Counted from the stretch's first letter, positions 54,128-63,369 are shown. The stretch is 64,000 nucleotides of DNA from Planctomycetaceae bacterium (GCA_021732415.1 JAKFVC010000030.1:1-64000); one strand, 5' to 3'. Numbers and translations are program-made. Notes: generated by a model not told the origin, from the letters alone.

Positions 54128-54859
54128 ATGACGGAACGAACCGGGGAATATGCCACGCGGGGTGACTATCACCGGCACCTGGACAAGCGTTGGGCCTATT
54201 ATCCCCTGTACGTCGAAAAGCAGCGAGTCGTCCGCCGGTTCTTAGACGCCCTGCCCCCCGGAACTCGCATCTTAGATGTCGGTTGCGGCGAGGGCCTGCT
54301 GGTCGAAGAATACCGGGCACGGGGCGCCAATATCATCGGCCTCGATCTGCACTATGAATCGGCAGCCGTCCGTCGCGGCGACATCACCGAGTTGCCCTTT
54401 GAGGCCGGTTCATTCGATGTCGTGCTGGCCCTGGATGTCATTGAGCACCTGAATTTCCAGGATCAACCCCGGGCCATCATCGAGATCGAACGGGTTCTGG
54501 CTCCTCGCGGCCAGTTTCTGGTGACAGTTCCGAACCTCGCCCATTTCTCCAGTCGGCTGGCGTTTCTCTTCACCGGCCGGTTGTTGAGAACGTCGTCGAT
54601 CGACCGCCACCCGGGAGATCGTCCGTACGCCGAGTACCGCCAGTTATTCGGAAAACATTTTGACCTGGAACGCGTCCGGGGATTGTTCCCGACCTTCCCT
54701 ATCTCGTCTCTGCTGACCTTGGCCGCCCCTGCGGGCATGCTGTGGTGGCATCGCATTCTCAATCGCGTCGCCGCCTGGCCGAGCTGGTGCTTCTTGAATG
54801 TCTTCTGGTGCCGCAAGCGAGACGTTGCGAACAAAGAGCACTTATCAGAACGTGATTAG
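54128..54859 (+). CDS. Class I SAM-dependent methyltransferase
   Basis: The 243-residue product has the seven-strand methyltransferase core: ILDVGCGEGLLVEEYRARG (motif I), IIGLDLHYESA, FDVVLALDVIEHL (motif IV/V region), and IIEIERVLAPRGQFLVTVPN. ATG 54128 is chosen; the longer frame from 54035 reads REP1 sequence. The C-terminus has a hydrophobic stretch (about 200-235) but no clear membrane segment. It is placed after a surface glycosyltransferase, so a lipid, quinone or polysaccharide substrate is possible, though not shown. Confidence 0.86.
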   Translation: MTERTGEYATRGDYHRHLDKRWAYYPLYVEKQRVVRRFLDALPPGTRILDVGCGEGLLVEEYRARGANIIGLDLHYESAAVRRGDITELPFEAGSFDVVLALDVIEHLNFQDQPRAIIEIERVLAPRGQFLVTVPNLAHFSSRLAFLFTGRLLRTSSIDRHPGDRPYAEYRQLFGKHFDLERVRGLFPTFPISSLLTLAAPAGMLWWHRILNRVAAWPSWCFLNVFWCRKRDVANKEHLSERD

Positions 54860-54866
54860 GAAGGAA

Positions 54867-54947
54867 TTTGAAACACAGAGGCACAGAGATCACAGAGCTC
54901 CGTTGATCGAGGTTTTCTCTGTGATCTCTGTGCCTCTGTGTTTCAAA
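54867..54947. repeat. TRI3 inverted pair
   Basis: Left arm 54867-54897 and right arm 54917-54947 are exact reverse complements (arm start TTTGAAACACAGAGGC, units CACAGAGG). It begins eight bases after the methyltransferase stop codon. Confidence 0.92.
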
Positions 54948-55108
54948 CTTCTTGCACAAGCCTCACGGAATTCGTGGTTTTGTACCTCAGGTTGGCAACA
55001 ATTGAGTTGGCTTATCATCTCGTAGCTCGCTAACATCATTAACTGCGCCCGCCATTGTTGCTCGCCCCATTGACGCTCTCCGATTTCCACGGCTTCTTCA
55101 CTCCGAAC

Positions 55109-56416
55109 ATGGATTCCACCATGCGATTGTTGTTGACTGGCTTATTGTGTTGCGGTTTGTTGACATCGGCTGTCATGGGCGAGGAATGGCGCCAGTTCCG
55201 TGGTCCGAACGGCCAGGGCAACCTGGAAGCGAAAAACTTGCCGACGACGTGGAGCGAGACGGAAAACGTCATCTGGAAGACACCGGTTCCCGGTCGGGCC
55301 TGGTCGTCACCCGTGTTTGCCGACGGCGTGATCTGGCTGACCAACGCCGTCGAAATTCCCGTCGATGACAAGAACGCGGAAGGCAAGGATAAGAAGAAGT
55401 CGCACGTCCCCGGCGCGGTCACCTTTCGAGTGGTCAGTATCGACGCTGCCACGGGGAAGTTGCTCAGCGATACGGAACTGTGGACCTCACCGAAGCCTCC
55501 CGAGATTCACTCGCTGAACAGCTACGCGTCGCCCACTCCGGTCCTGGATGGAAATCTGCTGCTGTGCCATTTCGGGGAACTCGGCACGGCCGCGTTCGAT
55601 ATCCAGACGAAGAAAGTCCTCTGGAAGGTTGTCCTACCGGCGGCGCTGGCGGTGGGAGCTGGCAGCACTCCTGTCCTGTATGGCGAGTTGATGCTGGTGG
55701 TCTCCGACGGAATGGATCAGCAATATGTGGTCGGATTGAATAAATTCACCGGTGAGCAGATCTGGAAAACGAACCGGCCGAAGATGACCGGCACGAACGG
55801 AGACTCGCACAAGGCGTTCGCGTCCCCCTTGCTGGTTAAGGCTGGTGGCCGTGACCAGTTGGTCGCCCCGACTGCCCAGTGGATTGCGTCGTACGATCCG
55901 GCGACTGGCAAGGAACTGTGGCGAGTCCGTCACGGCGACGGTTTTTCCAACGCACCAGCTCCCGTTGTGATTGGTGATCTCGTCTGCGTCTGCACCGGTT
56001 TCTTCAAGCCGGAAATCTTCGCCATCCGCCTGGATGGTGAAGGTGACATTACCGAGAGTCACGTCGCCTGGAAGATTTCCAAGCAAGTCCCGACGATGCC
56101 GTCTCCGGTCATCGCGGGTGACGCCATCTACTTCATCAACGACACGGGGGTTGCCAGTTGCGCGAAGGGCTCCGATGGCACGGTACTGTGGACGAAGCGG
56201 ATTTCCGGCAACTATGCCTCGTCCCCGATGTATGCCGACGGCAAGATCTACTTCAGCAGCCAGGAAGGCAAGACAACCGTCCTGCGGCATGGGGACAAGT
56301 ACGACGAGATCGCCGTCAATTCCCTCGATGGCCAGTTGATGGCGTCACCGGCGATTATTGGGGAATCGCTGCTGTTGCGGACCAATTCGAATCTCTATCG
56401 GATTGGGAAAAAGTAG
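55109..56416 (+). CDS. PQQ-like beta-propeller repeat protein, secreted
   Basis: The 435-residue product has a signal peptide (MRLLLTGLLCCGLLTSAVMG) and then an eight-bladed WD/PQQ propeller of the BamB-like type common in planctomycetes. Blade motifs include EEWRQFRGPNGQGN, ENVIWKTPVPG, KLLSDTELWTSPKPPE, KVLWKVVLPA, EQIWKTNRPKM, KELWRVRHGDG and TVLWTKRISG. Structural Trp in each blade fits. It is a scaffold; no PQQ dehydrogenase active site is seen, so it is not called an enzyme. ATG 55109 or 55121 are both possible starts. Confidence 0.85.
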   Translation: MDSTMRLLLTGLLCCGLLTSAVMGEEWRQFRGPNGQGNLEAKNLPTTWSETENVIWKTPVPGRAWSSPVFADGVIWLTNAVEIPVDDKNAEGKDKKKSHVPGAVTFRVVSIDAATGKLLSDTELWTSPKPPEIHSLNSYASPTPVLDGNLLLCHFGELGTAAFDIQTKKVLWKVVLPAALAVGAGSTPVLYGELMLVVSDGMDQQYVVGLNKFTGEQIWKTNRPKMTGTNGDSHKAFASPLLVKAGGRDQLVAPTAQWIASYDPATGKELWRVRHGDGFSNAPAPVVIGDLVCVCTGFFKPEIFAIRLDGEGDITESHVAWKISKQVPTMPSPVIAGDAIYFINDTGVASCAKGSDGTVLWTKRISGNYASSPMYADGKIYFSSQEGKTTVLRHGDKYDEIAVNSLDGQLMASPAIIGESLLLRTNSNLYRIGKK

Positions 56417-56426
56417 GCGCAAGTAT

Positions 56427-56685
56427 CGTGGGACGGGTCTCCAGGCCCGTCAGTCCAGCAACTCGACGTCAAAGGTATTTTACCCCTGCGACGTCGTGCG
56501 GTTCACAGCTGTCAACAGAGCATTTTGAGCCACAGAAGGACACAGAAGAAACACAGAAATCGGAACAGAATTTCTCTTCTGATTCTGTGTTTCTTCTGTG
56601 TCCTTCTGTGGCAAAACTCCCTCTTCTTAAATCTCAGTGGTCTCCCGGGTTGCGGGCTCGGACGGGCCTGGAGACCCGTCCTACG
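56427..56685. repeat. REP1 pair enclosing a TRI2 pair
   Basis: Outer REP1: 56427-56452 and 56660-56685 (the right copy ends CCCGTCCTACG, the GTAG form). Inside is TRI2: 56529-56560 / 56581-56612, the same family as 24255-24343. Confidence 0.9.
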
Positions 56686-56784
56686 CGGCCTGAGTGGTCT
56701 TTGCAGGCTTTCATGCCTCCTGGTCTCACCATATAACTAGGGCTGCGTTCCTCGGCCGATTTCGTTCTTAGAAAAAGACTTGCT

Positions 56785-57831
56785 TTGCTCACTCCTGAAC
56801 TTCACAACTGTCGTTTCCTGAAGGCTGCACGCCGCGAACCGGTGGATACCACCCCTGTCTGGATCATGCGACAGGCGGGCCGTTACCTGCCCGAATACAT
56901 GGCGGTTCGCAATAAGGTCACGTTCATTGAACTCTGCAAACGTCCCGAGCTCGCCGCCGAAGTGACCCTGACTGCTCGCGAACGCTTGGGGGTCGACGCG
57001 GCCATCCTGTTCGCTGACCTGTTGCCCATTCTCGAACCGATGGGACTCGATCTGGAGTACCTCAAGGGAGAAGGCCCGGTCATCCACAACCCGCTGCTGA
57101 CACCGTCGCACATCGACCGGTTTCATGAAGTGGAAGACGTGGGTTGCCTGGACTATGTGTTTGCCGCGGTCAAATTGATCCGTAAGCAATTGCCGGCCAA
57201 CATTCCGCTGCTGGGATTCGCCGGAGCACCCTTCACGCTGGCCTCGTACGCGATCGAAGGGGGCGGCTCGAAGAATTACGCGAAGACAAAGACCTGGATG
57301 TATACCGATTCAGGAGCGTGGCAGGCGTTGATGGAGACACTGGCCCGCAGCCTGATTCGTTATCTGCGAGCCCAGATCGATGCCGGTTGCCAGGCAGTGC
57401 AAATCTTCGACAGTTGGGCCGGGTGTCTCTCTCCAGATGATTATCGCGAGTATGTTTTGCCCTACACGCGAATGGTGATCGAAGGGCTGCCGGCGGACGT
57501 TCCGGTGATCAATTTCCTGACGGGGAACCCTGCCCTGCTGGCGCTGCAACGACAAGCGGGCGGTCAAATCATGGGCGTCGATTGGCGAGTCAATCTCCGC
57601 GATGCGTGGTCAACCTTCGGTCACGACGTGGCCATCCAGGGCAACCTGGATCCGGTGACCCTGTACGCCGACCTGCCCACGATTCGGAAACGAGCGAAAG
57701 CGGTGCTTGATGCCGCGGAAGGTCGGCCCGGGCACATCTTTAACCTCGGCCACGGAGTATTCCCTGACTTGAAACCGGAGAACGTGATTGGCCTGGTCGA
57801 GATGGTCCACGAGATGGGGCAGAAGAAATAA
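56785..57831 (+). CDS. hemE: Uroporphyrinogen decarboxylase
   Basis: The 348-residue product is HemE, which removes four carboxylates from uroporphyrinogen III to give coproporphyrinogen III. The signature WIMRQAGRYLPEYMAVR is present, as are FADLLPILEPMGLDLEYL, LGFAGAPFTLASYAIEGGGSKNYAKTK, IFDSWAGCLSPDDYREYVLPY and VDWRVNLRDAW, and the C-terminal FNLGHGVFPDLKPENV. The start is TTG (56785), preceded by AGAAAAAGAC. hemD begins about 6.6 kb downstream. Confidence 0.93.
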   Translation: MLTPELHNCRFLKAARREPVDTTPVWIMRQAGRYLPEYMAVRNKVTFIELCKRPELAAEVTLTARERLGVDAAILFADLLPILEPMGLDLEYLKGEGPVIHNPLLTPSHIDRFHEVEDVGCLDYVFAAVKLIRKQLPANIPLLGFAGAPFTLASYAIEGGGSKNYAKTKTWMYTDSGAWQALMETLARSLIRYLRAQIDAGCQAVQIFDSWAGCLSPDDYREYVLPYTRMVIEGLPADVPVINFLTGNPALLALQRQAGGQIMGVDWRVNLRDAWSTFGHDVAIQGNLDPVTLYADLPTIRKRAKAVLDAAEGRPGHIFNLGHGVFPDLKPENVIGLVEMVHEMGQKK

Positions 57832-57940
57832 GGAAAGAAAAATCTCACGCAAAGGCGCCAAGGCGCAAAGAAGAAGTTCAGAAACGCATTAGCGGAATAG
57901 CGTGAGATCGCCAATTTGAACTTATCCCGGAGGGATTAAA

Positions 57941-58108
57941 GAGGGTAGCCGGTGGTTGAGCGCAGCGACACCACCGGTTAGTTGGCGTTCCGTGTTTGCC
58001 GACCCTGGAGGGGTCGCAGAGCAAGGTTTCTGCGACCCCTCCAGGGTCGGAATCCCTTCATCAAACTCTTTCCGGTGGTGTCGCTGCGCTCAACCACCGG
58101 CTACTCTC
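57941..58108. repeat. REP5 pair enclosing a further inverted pair
   Basis: Outer REP5: 57941-57977 (GGGTAGCCGGTGGTTGAGC...) and 58072-58108 (complement, ending ACCACCGGCTACTCTC). Each is GTAG plus CCGGTGGT/ACCACCGG. Inside: 57999-58020 (CCGACCCTGGAGGGGTCGC...) and 58029-58050, another hairpin family. A further CCCCTCCGGGG stretch follows at 58113. Confidence 0.9.
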
Positions 58109-58144
58109 TGTGACCCCTCCGGGGTCAACGAATGTCATATGTTG

Positions 58145-59077
58145 CTAACGCAAATGCTTCGCGAACACGTCCTTCGCCCGGCGCCACATTTCGTCTGAGA
58201 GAACGTGGCCGATGCCCGGTTCGATGAAGTAGGAGAACTTGTTGTCCGCGTGAATGGCCGAATAGGCGTTGGCGATGATTTTCAGGCCGTTCTTCACTTC
58301 GTCGATCGGGCTGCCGCCGTCGGTTTCTCCGAAGTTCATATGCAGGGCTCGCGGAGCAATCAGCGCCACAATGTCGGGCGTGTCGCCGTACTGAAATATC
58401 CCCGGGACGAAGTTCGGGAAGCAGTGCAGCATGTGCTCGCGGTGGATGGCTTTGTACGTCGGCAGGCAGCAGTTGCATACGATTACCTTCAGCCGCTCCT
58501 CCCACGGGCCGACCATGTAGGAATGGGTGGAACCCATCGAATGTCCGTAGCAGCCCAGCGCGTTGGCCTTCACCTCGGGCCGCGTGACGAGATAGTCGAT
58601 CGTCCGCCGCATATCAAGGATGTCCTTCCAAGCCAGACATTTTCCGGCGACCAGGTAGCGGAGGAACTCGAAGCGTTCGTAGTTGCCTCCCTGCTGCCTT
58701 TTAGTCGGATCCTGCCGTTCGCCGAAGGTCAGCGAATCAGGGCAGATCACGACATATCCCAGCTTGGCCAGCGCGACGCCGGTGTGATGCATGGGGCTGC
58801 CGCCCAAGCCGGCAGGTTCCACCTTGCCAACGGTATAGGCACCGGCATGCTGATGCCACACTGCCACGGCGGGAGCGGGATTCGCGGCATTGACGCCATC
58901 GGGAATCAGCACATAGGCCGGGATGGCGTCGCCCGGTTCGACTTCGTATGTCACCTTCTCGAGCCGATAGCCATCCTTCTGAACCGATTCGACAGTCTTC
59001 GGTTTCAGGTCACCACCAGCAGGCCACGGACCGCCCAAACCCTTCAACAACTGTTCCTTGAAGTCGACTGACGCCAT
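58145..59077 (-). CDS. Alpha/beta hydrolase, dienelactone/acetyl-esterase-like
   Basis: The 310-residue product has the alpha/beta hydrolase fold with the nucleophile elbow GCYGHSMGSTHS (Ser180 in GHSMG, 178-182). Upstream are VAVWHQHAGAYTVG and VVICPDSLTFGERQDP, and the C-terminus has GDTPDIVALIAPR with the acid, and ...EPGIGHVLSDEM with the His. No signal peptide is seen. Members of this group hydrolyse esters such as cephalosporin-type acetyl groups or dienelactones; the substrate is unknown. It is preceded (upstream, minus strand) by TRI4 and the Mrp gene. Confidence 0.83.
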   Translation of the reverse strand: MASVDFKEQLLKGLGGPWPAGGDLKPKTVESVQKDGYRLEKVTYEVEPGDAIPAYVLIPDGVNAANPAPAVAVWHQHAGAYTVGKVEPAGLGGSPMHHTGVALAKLGYVVICPDSLTFGERQDPTKRQQGGNYERFEFLRYLVAGKCLAWKDILDMRRTIDYLVTRPEVKANALGCYGHSMGSTHSYMVGPWEERLKVIVCNCCLPTYKAIHREHMLHCFPNFVPGIFQYGDTPDIVALIAPRALHMNFGETDGGSPIDEVKNGLKIIANAYSAIHADNKFSYFIEPGIGHVLSDEMWRRAKDVFAKHLR

Positions 59078-59147
59078 GGTGAGGAACCTTTCTCAAGGGG
59101 ACTTGTTGAGACGTGAATGTGTTCCGCTATCGCAGAGAAATTCATTG

Positions 59148-59211
59148 CACCACGGACACACGGAGAACACGGAGTTTTTGAATTCTCTGTGTTCTCCGTG
59201 TCTCCGTGGTG
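59148..59211. repeat. TRI4 inverted pair
   Basis: Left 59148-59174 (CACCACGGACACACGGAG...) and right 59185-59211, 27-bp arms with units CACGGAG. It lies between the Mrp and hydrolase genes on the same strand. Confidence 0.92.
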
Positions 59212-59224
59212 AATTCTTTCATAT

Positions 59225-60301
59225 TTAAAGGATTTCCAATGTCGGCATGGCCGGTCCCGAGGCCAACTCGCGAACCACTTGCATCGCCACATTCTCGCAA
59301 ATACTGAGCAACGCCGCTCGGGCGGGGCTACCCTCCGCGAAGTTATCCTTGATGCGGCCGGCGTCGCCGTTCACGCACAGGCTGCCGTCGATCGGCACTT
59401 CGCCGAGGAACGGCAGGCCCATTTCCGTCGCCTTGCGCTGCGCTCCGCCACGGCCGAAGATTTCTCCCGACATGTTTTCGACGATCCCGAGGACCGGGAT
59501 CTTCACCGTGCGGAACATGCTGATCGCCTTCACGGCATCCAGCAGTGCGACTTGCTGCGGCGTACAGACCACGACGGCTCCGGCCAAGCCCAGCAGCTGC
59601 GACAACGTCAATGAGACGTCACCCGTGCCGGGGGGCATGTCGATGATCATGTAGTCGAGCTCACCCCATTCGGTGTCCTTGAGGAACTGCGTCAGGGCCT
59701 GATGCAGCATCGGACCGCGCCAGACGACGGCCTGTTCCGGCGGGACCAGGAAGCCCATCGACATGATCTTCAAGCCGTCTTTTTCGATCGGTTGAATGCG
59801 ATTGATCTTCTGGCCGTTGGAGCCGACCTTCTCCTGGATCTCGGGCCGCTGATTGACACCCATCATGTGGGGGATGCTGGGGCCGTAAACGTCCGCGTCC
59901 AGCAGGCCGACCTTGGCTCCCAAGAGAGTCAAACCATAGGCGATCGAGGCCGCGATGGTACTCTTGCCGACGCCACCCTTACCACTGCCCACGGCGATGA
60001 CATTCTTGACATGCAGCCCGAGTGCTCCGCCCGAGTCTTTGCCTTTTGTCTTGATGGAGAACTCGACGTTGACCGTCTGAGCTTCCGGCAGCTTGGATTG
60101 CACGGCCTGGCGGATGGTCTCGGCCAACTTTTCACGACGGGGGTAGGCGTGCGTGGGGAGGTCGATCTTCACCGTCACCGTGCCGGGGGGCGCGATGCGG
60201 ATCTGGTCGATCATCCTCAAATCGGCGAGGCTCTTGCCCAGTTCCGGATCTTGAACGGACTTCAATGCGGCCGAAACGGCCCCTTCATTCAACATGCTCA
60301 T
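59225..60301 (-). CDS. apbC: Mrp/NBP35-type iron-sulfur carrier ATPase (ApbC)
   Basis: The 358-residue product has an N-terminal MIP18-like domain (about 1-80, VSAALKSVQDPELGKSLADLRMI) and the ParA-like P-loop ATPase with GSGKGGVGKST (106-116), LLDADVYGPSIPHM, MPPGTGDVSL and STPQQVALLDAVKA-like CTPQQVALLDAVKAI. Canonical Mrp has a CxxC pair after VENMS; here the region reads VENMSGEIFGRGGAQ and the pair is missing, as in a known subset. It helps mature iron-sulfur proteins by inference. ATG 60301 or 60295 are the likely starts. Confidence 0.9.
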   Translation of the reverse strand: MSMLNEGAVSAALKSVQDPELGKSLADLRMIDQIRIAPPGTVTVKIDLPTHAYPRREKLAETIRQAVQSKLPEAQTVNVEFSIKTKGKDSGGALGLHVKNVIAVGSGKGGVGKSTIAASIAYGLTLLGAKVGLLDADVYGPSIPHMMGVNQRPEIQEKVGSNGQKINRIQPIEKDGLKIMSMGFLVPPEQAVVWRGPMLHQALTQFLKDTEWGELDYMIIDMPPGTGDVSLTLSQLLGLAGAVVVCTPQQVALLDAVKAISMFRTVKIPVLGIVENMSGEIFGRGGAQRKATEMGLPFLGEVPIDGSLCVNGDAGRIKDNFAEGSPARAALLSICENVAMQVVRELASGPAMPTLEIL

Positions 60302-60462
60302 ACGGGATCTCGTCACAATTTTCGTCAGATTGGCGGTCCATGGGACTCGCCAGACCGCACAATGAGTAGGCCACAAACCGAACCGAAATGGCTCGGCGCT
60401 AAGCGGCCTATCTTAGTCGGTCATCCGGACAAAGTCCGCTCTGGCGAGAGAAATCTGTGGGT

Positions 60463-60547
60463 TCCCATAAGTCCCATTGGTCCCATCCGTCCCATGCACT
60501 ATTGATGGGACTTATGGGACGGATGGGACTTATGAGACAAATGGGAC
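60463..60547. repeat. TRI5 inverted pair
   Basis: Left arm 60463-60495 (CCCATAAGTCCCATTGG...) and right arm 60505-60547 (GGGACTTATGGGACGG...), 9-nt unit GGGACNNAT. It lies downstream of the sigma gene terminator and upstream of the Mrp gene. Confidence 0.9.
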
Positions 60548-60597
60548 TCATCGGCGAGAGATATTTAATGCAATACTCCAGGGGACCCTCGGCCGCA

Positions 60598-60640
60598 AAA
60601 TGAAAGTAGGCGGACCAGGCACAAGGCCTAATCCGCCTAC
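60598..60640 (-). terminator. Terminator of the ECF sigma gene
   Basis: On the minus strand a stem GTAGGCGGA / TCCGCCTAC with an inner AGGC/GCCT pairing is followed by TTTCATTTT. It lies 34 bp after the stop codon of the 60674-61228 gene. Confidence 0.82.
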
Positions 60641-60673
60641 CAAAATGACGTTTTCGTTCAATCACCGCCGGCG

Positions 60674-61228
60674 TCAGCCGACAGTCTGCAAGCCCGCCAA
60701 CTCGTCCCGCAAGCGGTTCCGAGCGGTGTGCAGACGTCGCTTGATGGTGCCGATGGGGCAGGTGAACTCGTCGCTCATCTGCTTCAACGACTGACCTTCA
60801 ATGTAGAAGGCCACCAGGGTCCGGCGGTCCAGATCACGCAAGCGGTCGAGACCTTCTCGCAACTGGCCGACTTCTTCGGTTCGCAACAGGCTGTCCAACG
60901 GGTTGTTGGGAGTTCCAGTCACACCAGAGAAAGTGTCGGGGCTTTGAGTCGTCTCGTTGGGGCGCCGCACAGCGCGGTTGATGGCCATCCGTACGGCGAT
61001 CTGCTTCAACCAGCCCGAGAAGCGTTCCACTTCTCGCAGCTGCGGCAACTTGCGCATCACCTGGATGAAAACGTCCTGGGTCACTTCGCAAGCCTCGGCC
61101 CGGTTTCGCAACCGGCGGAGCACGATGGCAAACACCACCGGCTCGAACTGAGTGATCAATTCGCCAAACGCAGACCGGTCGCCACACTGAGCCAACCGCA
61201 CCAACTCAATCAACTGAAATTCTTCCAT
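60674..61228 (-). CDS. RNA polymerase sigma factor, ECF type
   Basis: The 184-residue product has sigma region 2 (RLAQCGDRSAFGELITQFEPVVFAIVLRRLRNRAEACEVTQDVFIQVMRKLPQLREVERFSGWLKQIAVRMAINRAVRRP) and region 4 (LRDLDRRTLVAFYIEGQSLKQMSDEFTCPIGTIKRRLHTARNRLRDELAG). GGGGGAG lies before the ATG. It has no visible anti-sigma gene next to it. In its leader, on the minus strand, a stem GCCCCCTCA/CCGGGGGC near 61291-61322 could affect its translation. Confidence 0.92.
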   Translation of the reverse strand: MEEFQLIELVRLAQCGDRSAFGELITQFEPVVFAIVLRRLRNRAEACEVTQDVFIQVMRKLPQLREVERFSGWLKQIAVRMAINRAVRRPNETTQSPDTFSGVTGTPNNPLDSLLRTEEVGQLREGLDRLRDLDRRTLVAFYIEGQSLKQMSDEFTCPIGTIKRRLHTARNRLRDELAGLQTVG

Positions 61229-61564
61229 GGTTATGATTTACTCCCCCGGTACAACCCGGGCTGTATAGATAAATCACGGTCTGTGGAAGCCCCCGGAGTT
61301 TTCCTTTATGAGGGGGCTGCAAAACCCGTGAAATTGTCAGGGAATGGGCGACCAGGTTTTCCAGGTGTGGACGGGTGACGGCATCAACGCCGCTGACCGT
61401 AAACGCACGGAATAGCCGGGAAGCACGCACGATTCTCTACGAGGTCAGTCATAGAGCAGCAGGGAGGGCTGTGGCTGTCAGCACCAGGGAAACATTCCCC
61501 AGCACGCTGGCGGTCATCCGGCCTTCGAACCTGCTGTAGCGAACCAGTTAACTCAGACTGAACA
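61229..61564. other. Intergenic leader and promoter region of the sigma gene
   Basis: On the minus strand, AGCCCCC and GGGGGCT arms around 61292-61319 form a hairpin some 60-90 bp before the sigma start codon, with AAAACTCCG in the loop. No repeat-family copy was seen. The rest shows no gene. Confidence 0.45.
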
Positions 61565-61963
61565 TTACCCTCGTAATGCACGCTGAATTGCGAATGCTGC
61601 CAGTGCCGGGGCCGGAATCCTGAGCGTCTGAATGTCCATAATTTGCGGACACATCTGACGTTCACGTTCCGACTGATAGCGACACATCCGGGACATCGAG
61701 GCTGATTGGGACAGTCTCGACGAATAACCCGATATGCCGCCGGTACCCGGGCCTGTTACTACCTGCCGTACTACCATTACCGGTGAGGGTACTGGCGTCG
61801 GGGTCGGTGTAGGCAGCCACGTACTGGTTAGCCGTTTCCCATACAGGCGATGCTTCGAACCAAATGGGAGGTGTGCGCGACCGGCTACCAAGGCGACGTT
61901 ATCAAGATTCCGACGAGCGGCGATCTGGACTGAAGCGACTTGATTTTGGCGGTTTTGCAACAT
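61565..61963 (-). CDS. Small hypothetical protein with a strong ribosome binding site
   Basis: The 132-residue reading frame begins ATGTTGCAAAAC and is preceded by a near-perfect AGGAGG seven nt upstream (61971-61976), which is the main reason to accept it. The product has a PTPTPTPVPSP linker in the middle and Arg/Ser/Gln-rich flanks, no signal peptide, and no recognised family. It lies 336 bp upstream of the ECF sigma gene on the same strand, so it might be a regulatory partner. Codon composition is less biased than that of neighbours, so this may be a decayed or very young gene. Confidence 0.5.
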   Translation of the reverse strand: MLQNRQNQVASVQIAARRNLDNVALVAGRAHLPFGSKHRLYGKRLTSTWLPTPTPTPVPSPVMVVRQVVTGPGTGGISGYSSRLSQSASMSRMCRYQSERERQMCPQIMDIQTLRIPAPALAAFAIQRALRG

Positions 61964-62508
61964 GACAGCACCTCCTGCGAAGCTCGCAGAGCGAATGAAA
62001 CGGTTGGCCCCGATTAAAAAGAAAGGGAGTCCGGGGCAGAACTCGTAACCGAACTAAGGTGGACCGAACAAAAAGTGACAAACAACGGGTGAATTCAAGT
62101 GCTCACCCAAAACACGCCTGATCCGAGAAGTGTTTCACGATGTCAGACGATACCGAACCGTCCTCACGCAATGGCGACTTCCCATTTCAGGTTGGTCTTC
62201 GCACGTCCGGTTATGAACCGGGTAATTGATACGAGACCTGCACATTATTACCCGCGAAGACGCAAAAGTGGTCGACGAGGTTCACGGGTTTTAAGAAAAA
62301 ATCGGAATTTTTTCGAGATCAACTGCAGCTTGTTTGGCCGCAGAGGTGGCCAAAACAGGACTTAAGAAAGGTATGGCCGATGTAAGATATTGCGGCGAAA
62401 TCATTTGGGATTATTGATAAAGCGACCATAGGAATGTGTCGCTAAGACCGCAATTTCTGATTGGCGACCCGTGACCGGGCGAACCACAGGAATTTCATTA
62501 GTCACAAC

Positions 62509-62583
62509 TCCCATCCGTCCTATAAGTCCTATGCATTTCTGATGGGACAAATGGGACTTATGAGACGGATGGGACTTATGGGA
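62509..62583. repeat. TRI5 inverted pair
   Basis: Left arm 62509-62534 and right arm 62541-62583 (GATGGGACAAATGGGAC...), third member of the family with the 9-nt unit GGGACNNAT. Confidence 0.88.
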
Positions 62584-63055
62584 TCGCTGCCGCAGAGATC
62601 ATCAGATCTGATTGCGGGGCGACTATTCGGCATCCCCCGGACATTCTCCTTGCTTAGGCGGGCGAGTAGTGCCTAAGCAAGGAGTGTCCAAGTGACCGAG
62701 TGCACGATGGTGGGTGTTTTGCCGAATCGGGGTTTGGCATCGAATTAGATTTGGCACGGTCGGCCGATCCAATCCCATACCATTGCTCACTCTCTGAGCA
62801 GGTTTCAGGCACCGTTTGCCCGATCCCTATGCTCAAAAACGTGGCTGGCAACACCCTTCTGGTTGGTGATATTTTTTCTATAACCAATTACATCAATGGG
62901 TTATGGAAGAAATACCAACTTGCTTTCACTTCCCGGCACAGCCCTTGCTATTACCCCTTACATCAAACGCAACGACGAGTTGAGGCCCAAACAGGCCGTA
63001 ACAAGTTGCAGCGAATGATTCGAACTGCTTCACTGGTTTTGCTTCACCAAGGGTA

Positions 63056-63135
63056 GTTCGGCTGGGGGTGTAGCCGGAGACGACTGTGAGTCCGATCCGG
63101 GCGAGCGCCTACACTTCCGGCCGACTACTCTTTTT
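63056..63135 (+). ncRNA. Candidate structured RNA or compound terminator
   Basis: An outer stem (AGT.CGGC / GCCGACT), a middle stem (GTGTAG / CTACAC) and an inner stem-loop (CCGGA...GAC / GTC...CCGG) can be nested in one fold of about 75 nt, and the end runs into TTTTTT. The same layout is typical of a small RNA with its own terminator. No family match (6S, SRP, RNase P, tmRNA) was found by eye. It lies about 235 bp upstream of hemD. Low certainty. Confidence 0.35.
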
Positions 63136-63369
63136 TCATTCTTTGTTGTTAAACTGGTAGTGATACTAATCAATAACGGCCGCTGTGAACAGTAAAGACT
63201 CACTCGTTCGCAATTTTTGCGACGAATTTTCGAGTTTGGCCCAGTTTAACCCTTGCACAGGGACTGTTTTACTTCTTGTCTTCGGGTTTCCACAGACCTG
63301 AGGCAATCAGTCTCCCCCAACGCGTCGAATTTTCAATATTCGCCGGCAAATGATGGAAATACTTCTGAT

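Larger units (their letters stand above)
61964..63369. other. 1.4-kb gap with TRI5, an inverted repeat and a structured region
   Basis: It contains the TRI5 pair 62509-62583, a 14-bp inverted repeat 62646-62659 / 62671-62684 (CTCCTTGCTTAGGC, 11-nt spacer) and a structured segment 63056-63135 listed separately. Open frames here (e.g. 62700-63056 plus) have no ribosome site and no recognisable product. The segment around 62280-62320 is unusually AT-rich (AAAAAATCGGAATTTTTTC). I see no tRNA or protein gene. Confidence 0.5.

Noticed and set aside
58113-58135. Copy of REP5 inner hairpin as a separate terminator for the hydrolase gene
   Set aside because: It has no T-run on either strand and matches the repeat family better.
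62700-63056. 118-codon plus-strand frame in the 1.4-kb gap
   Set aside because: No ribosome site, no recognisable segment, and composition unlike the real genes nearby.
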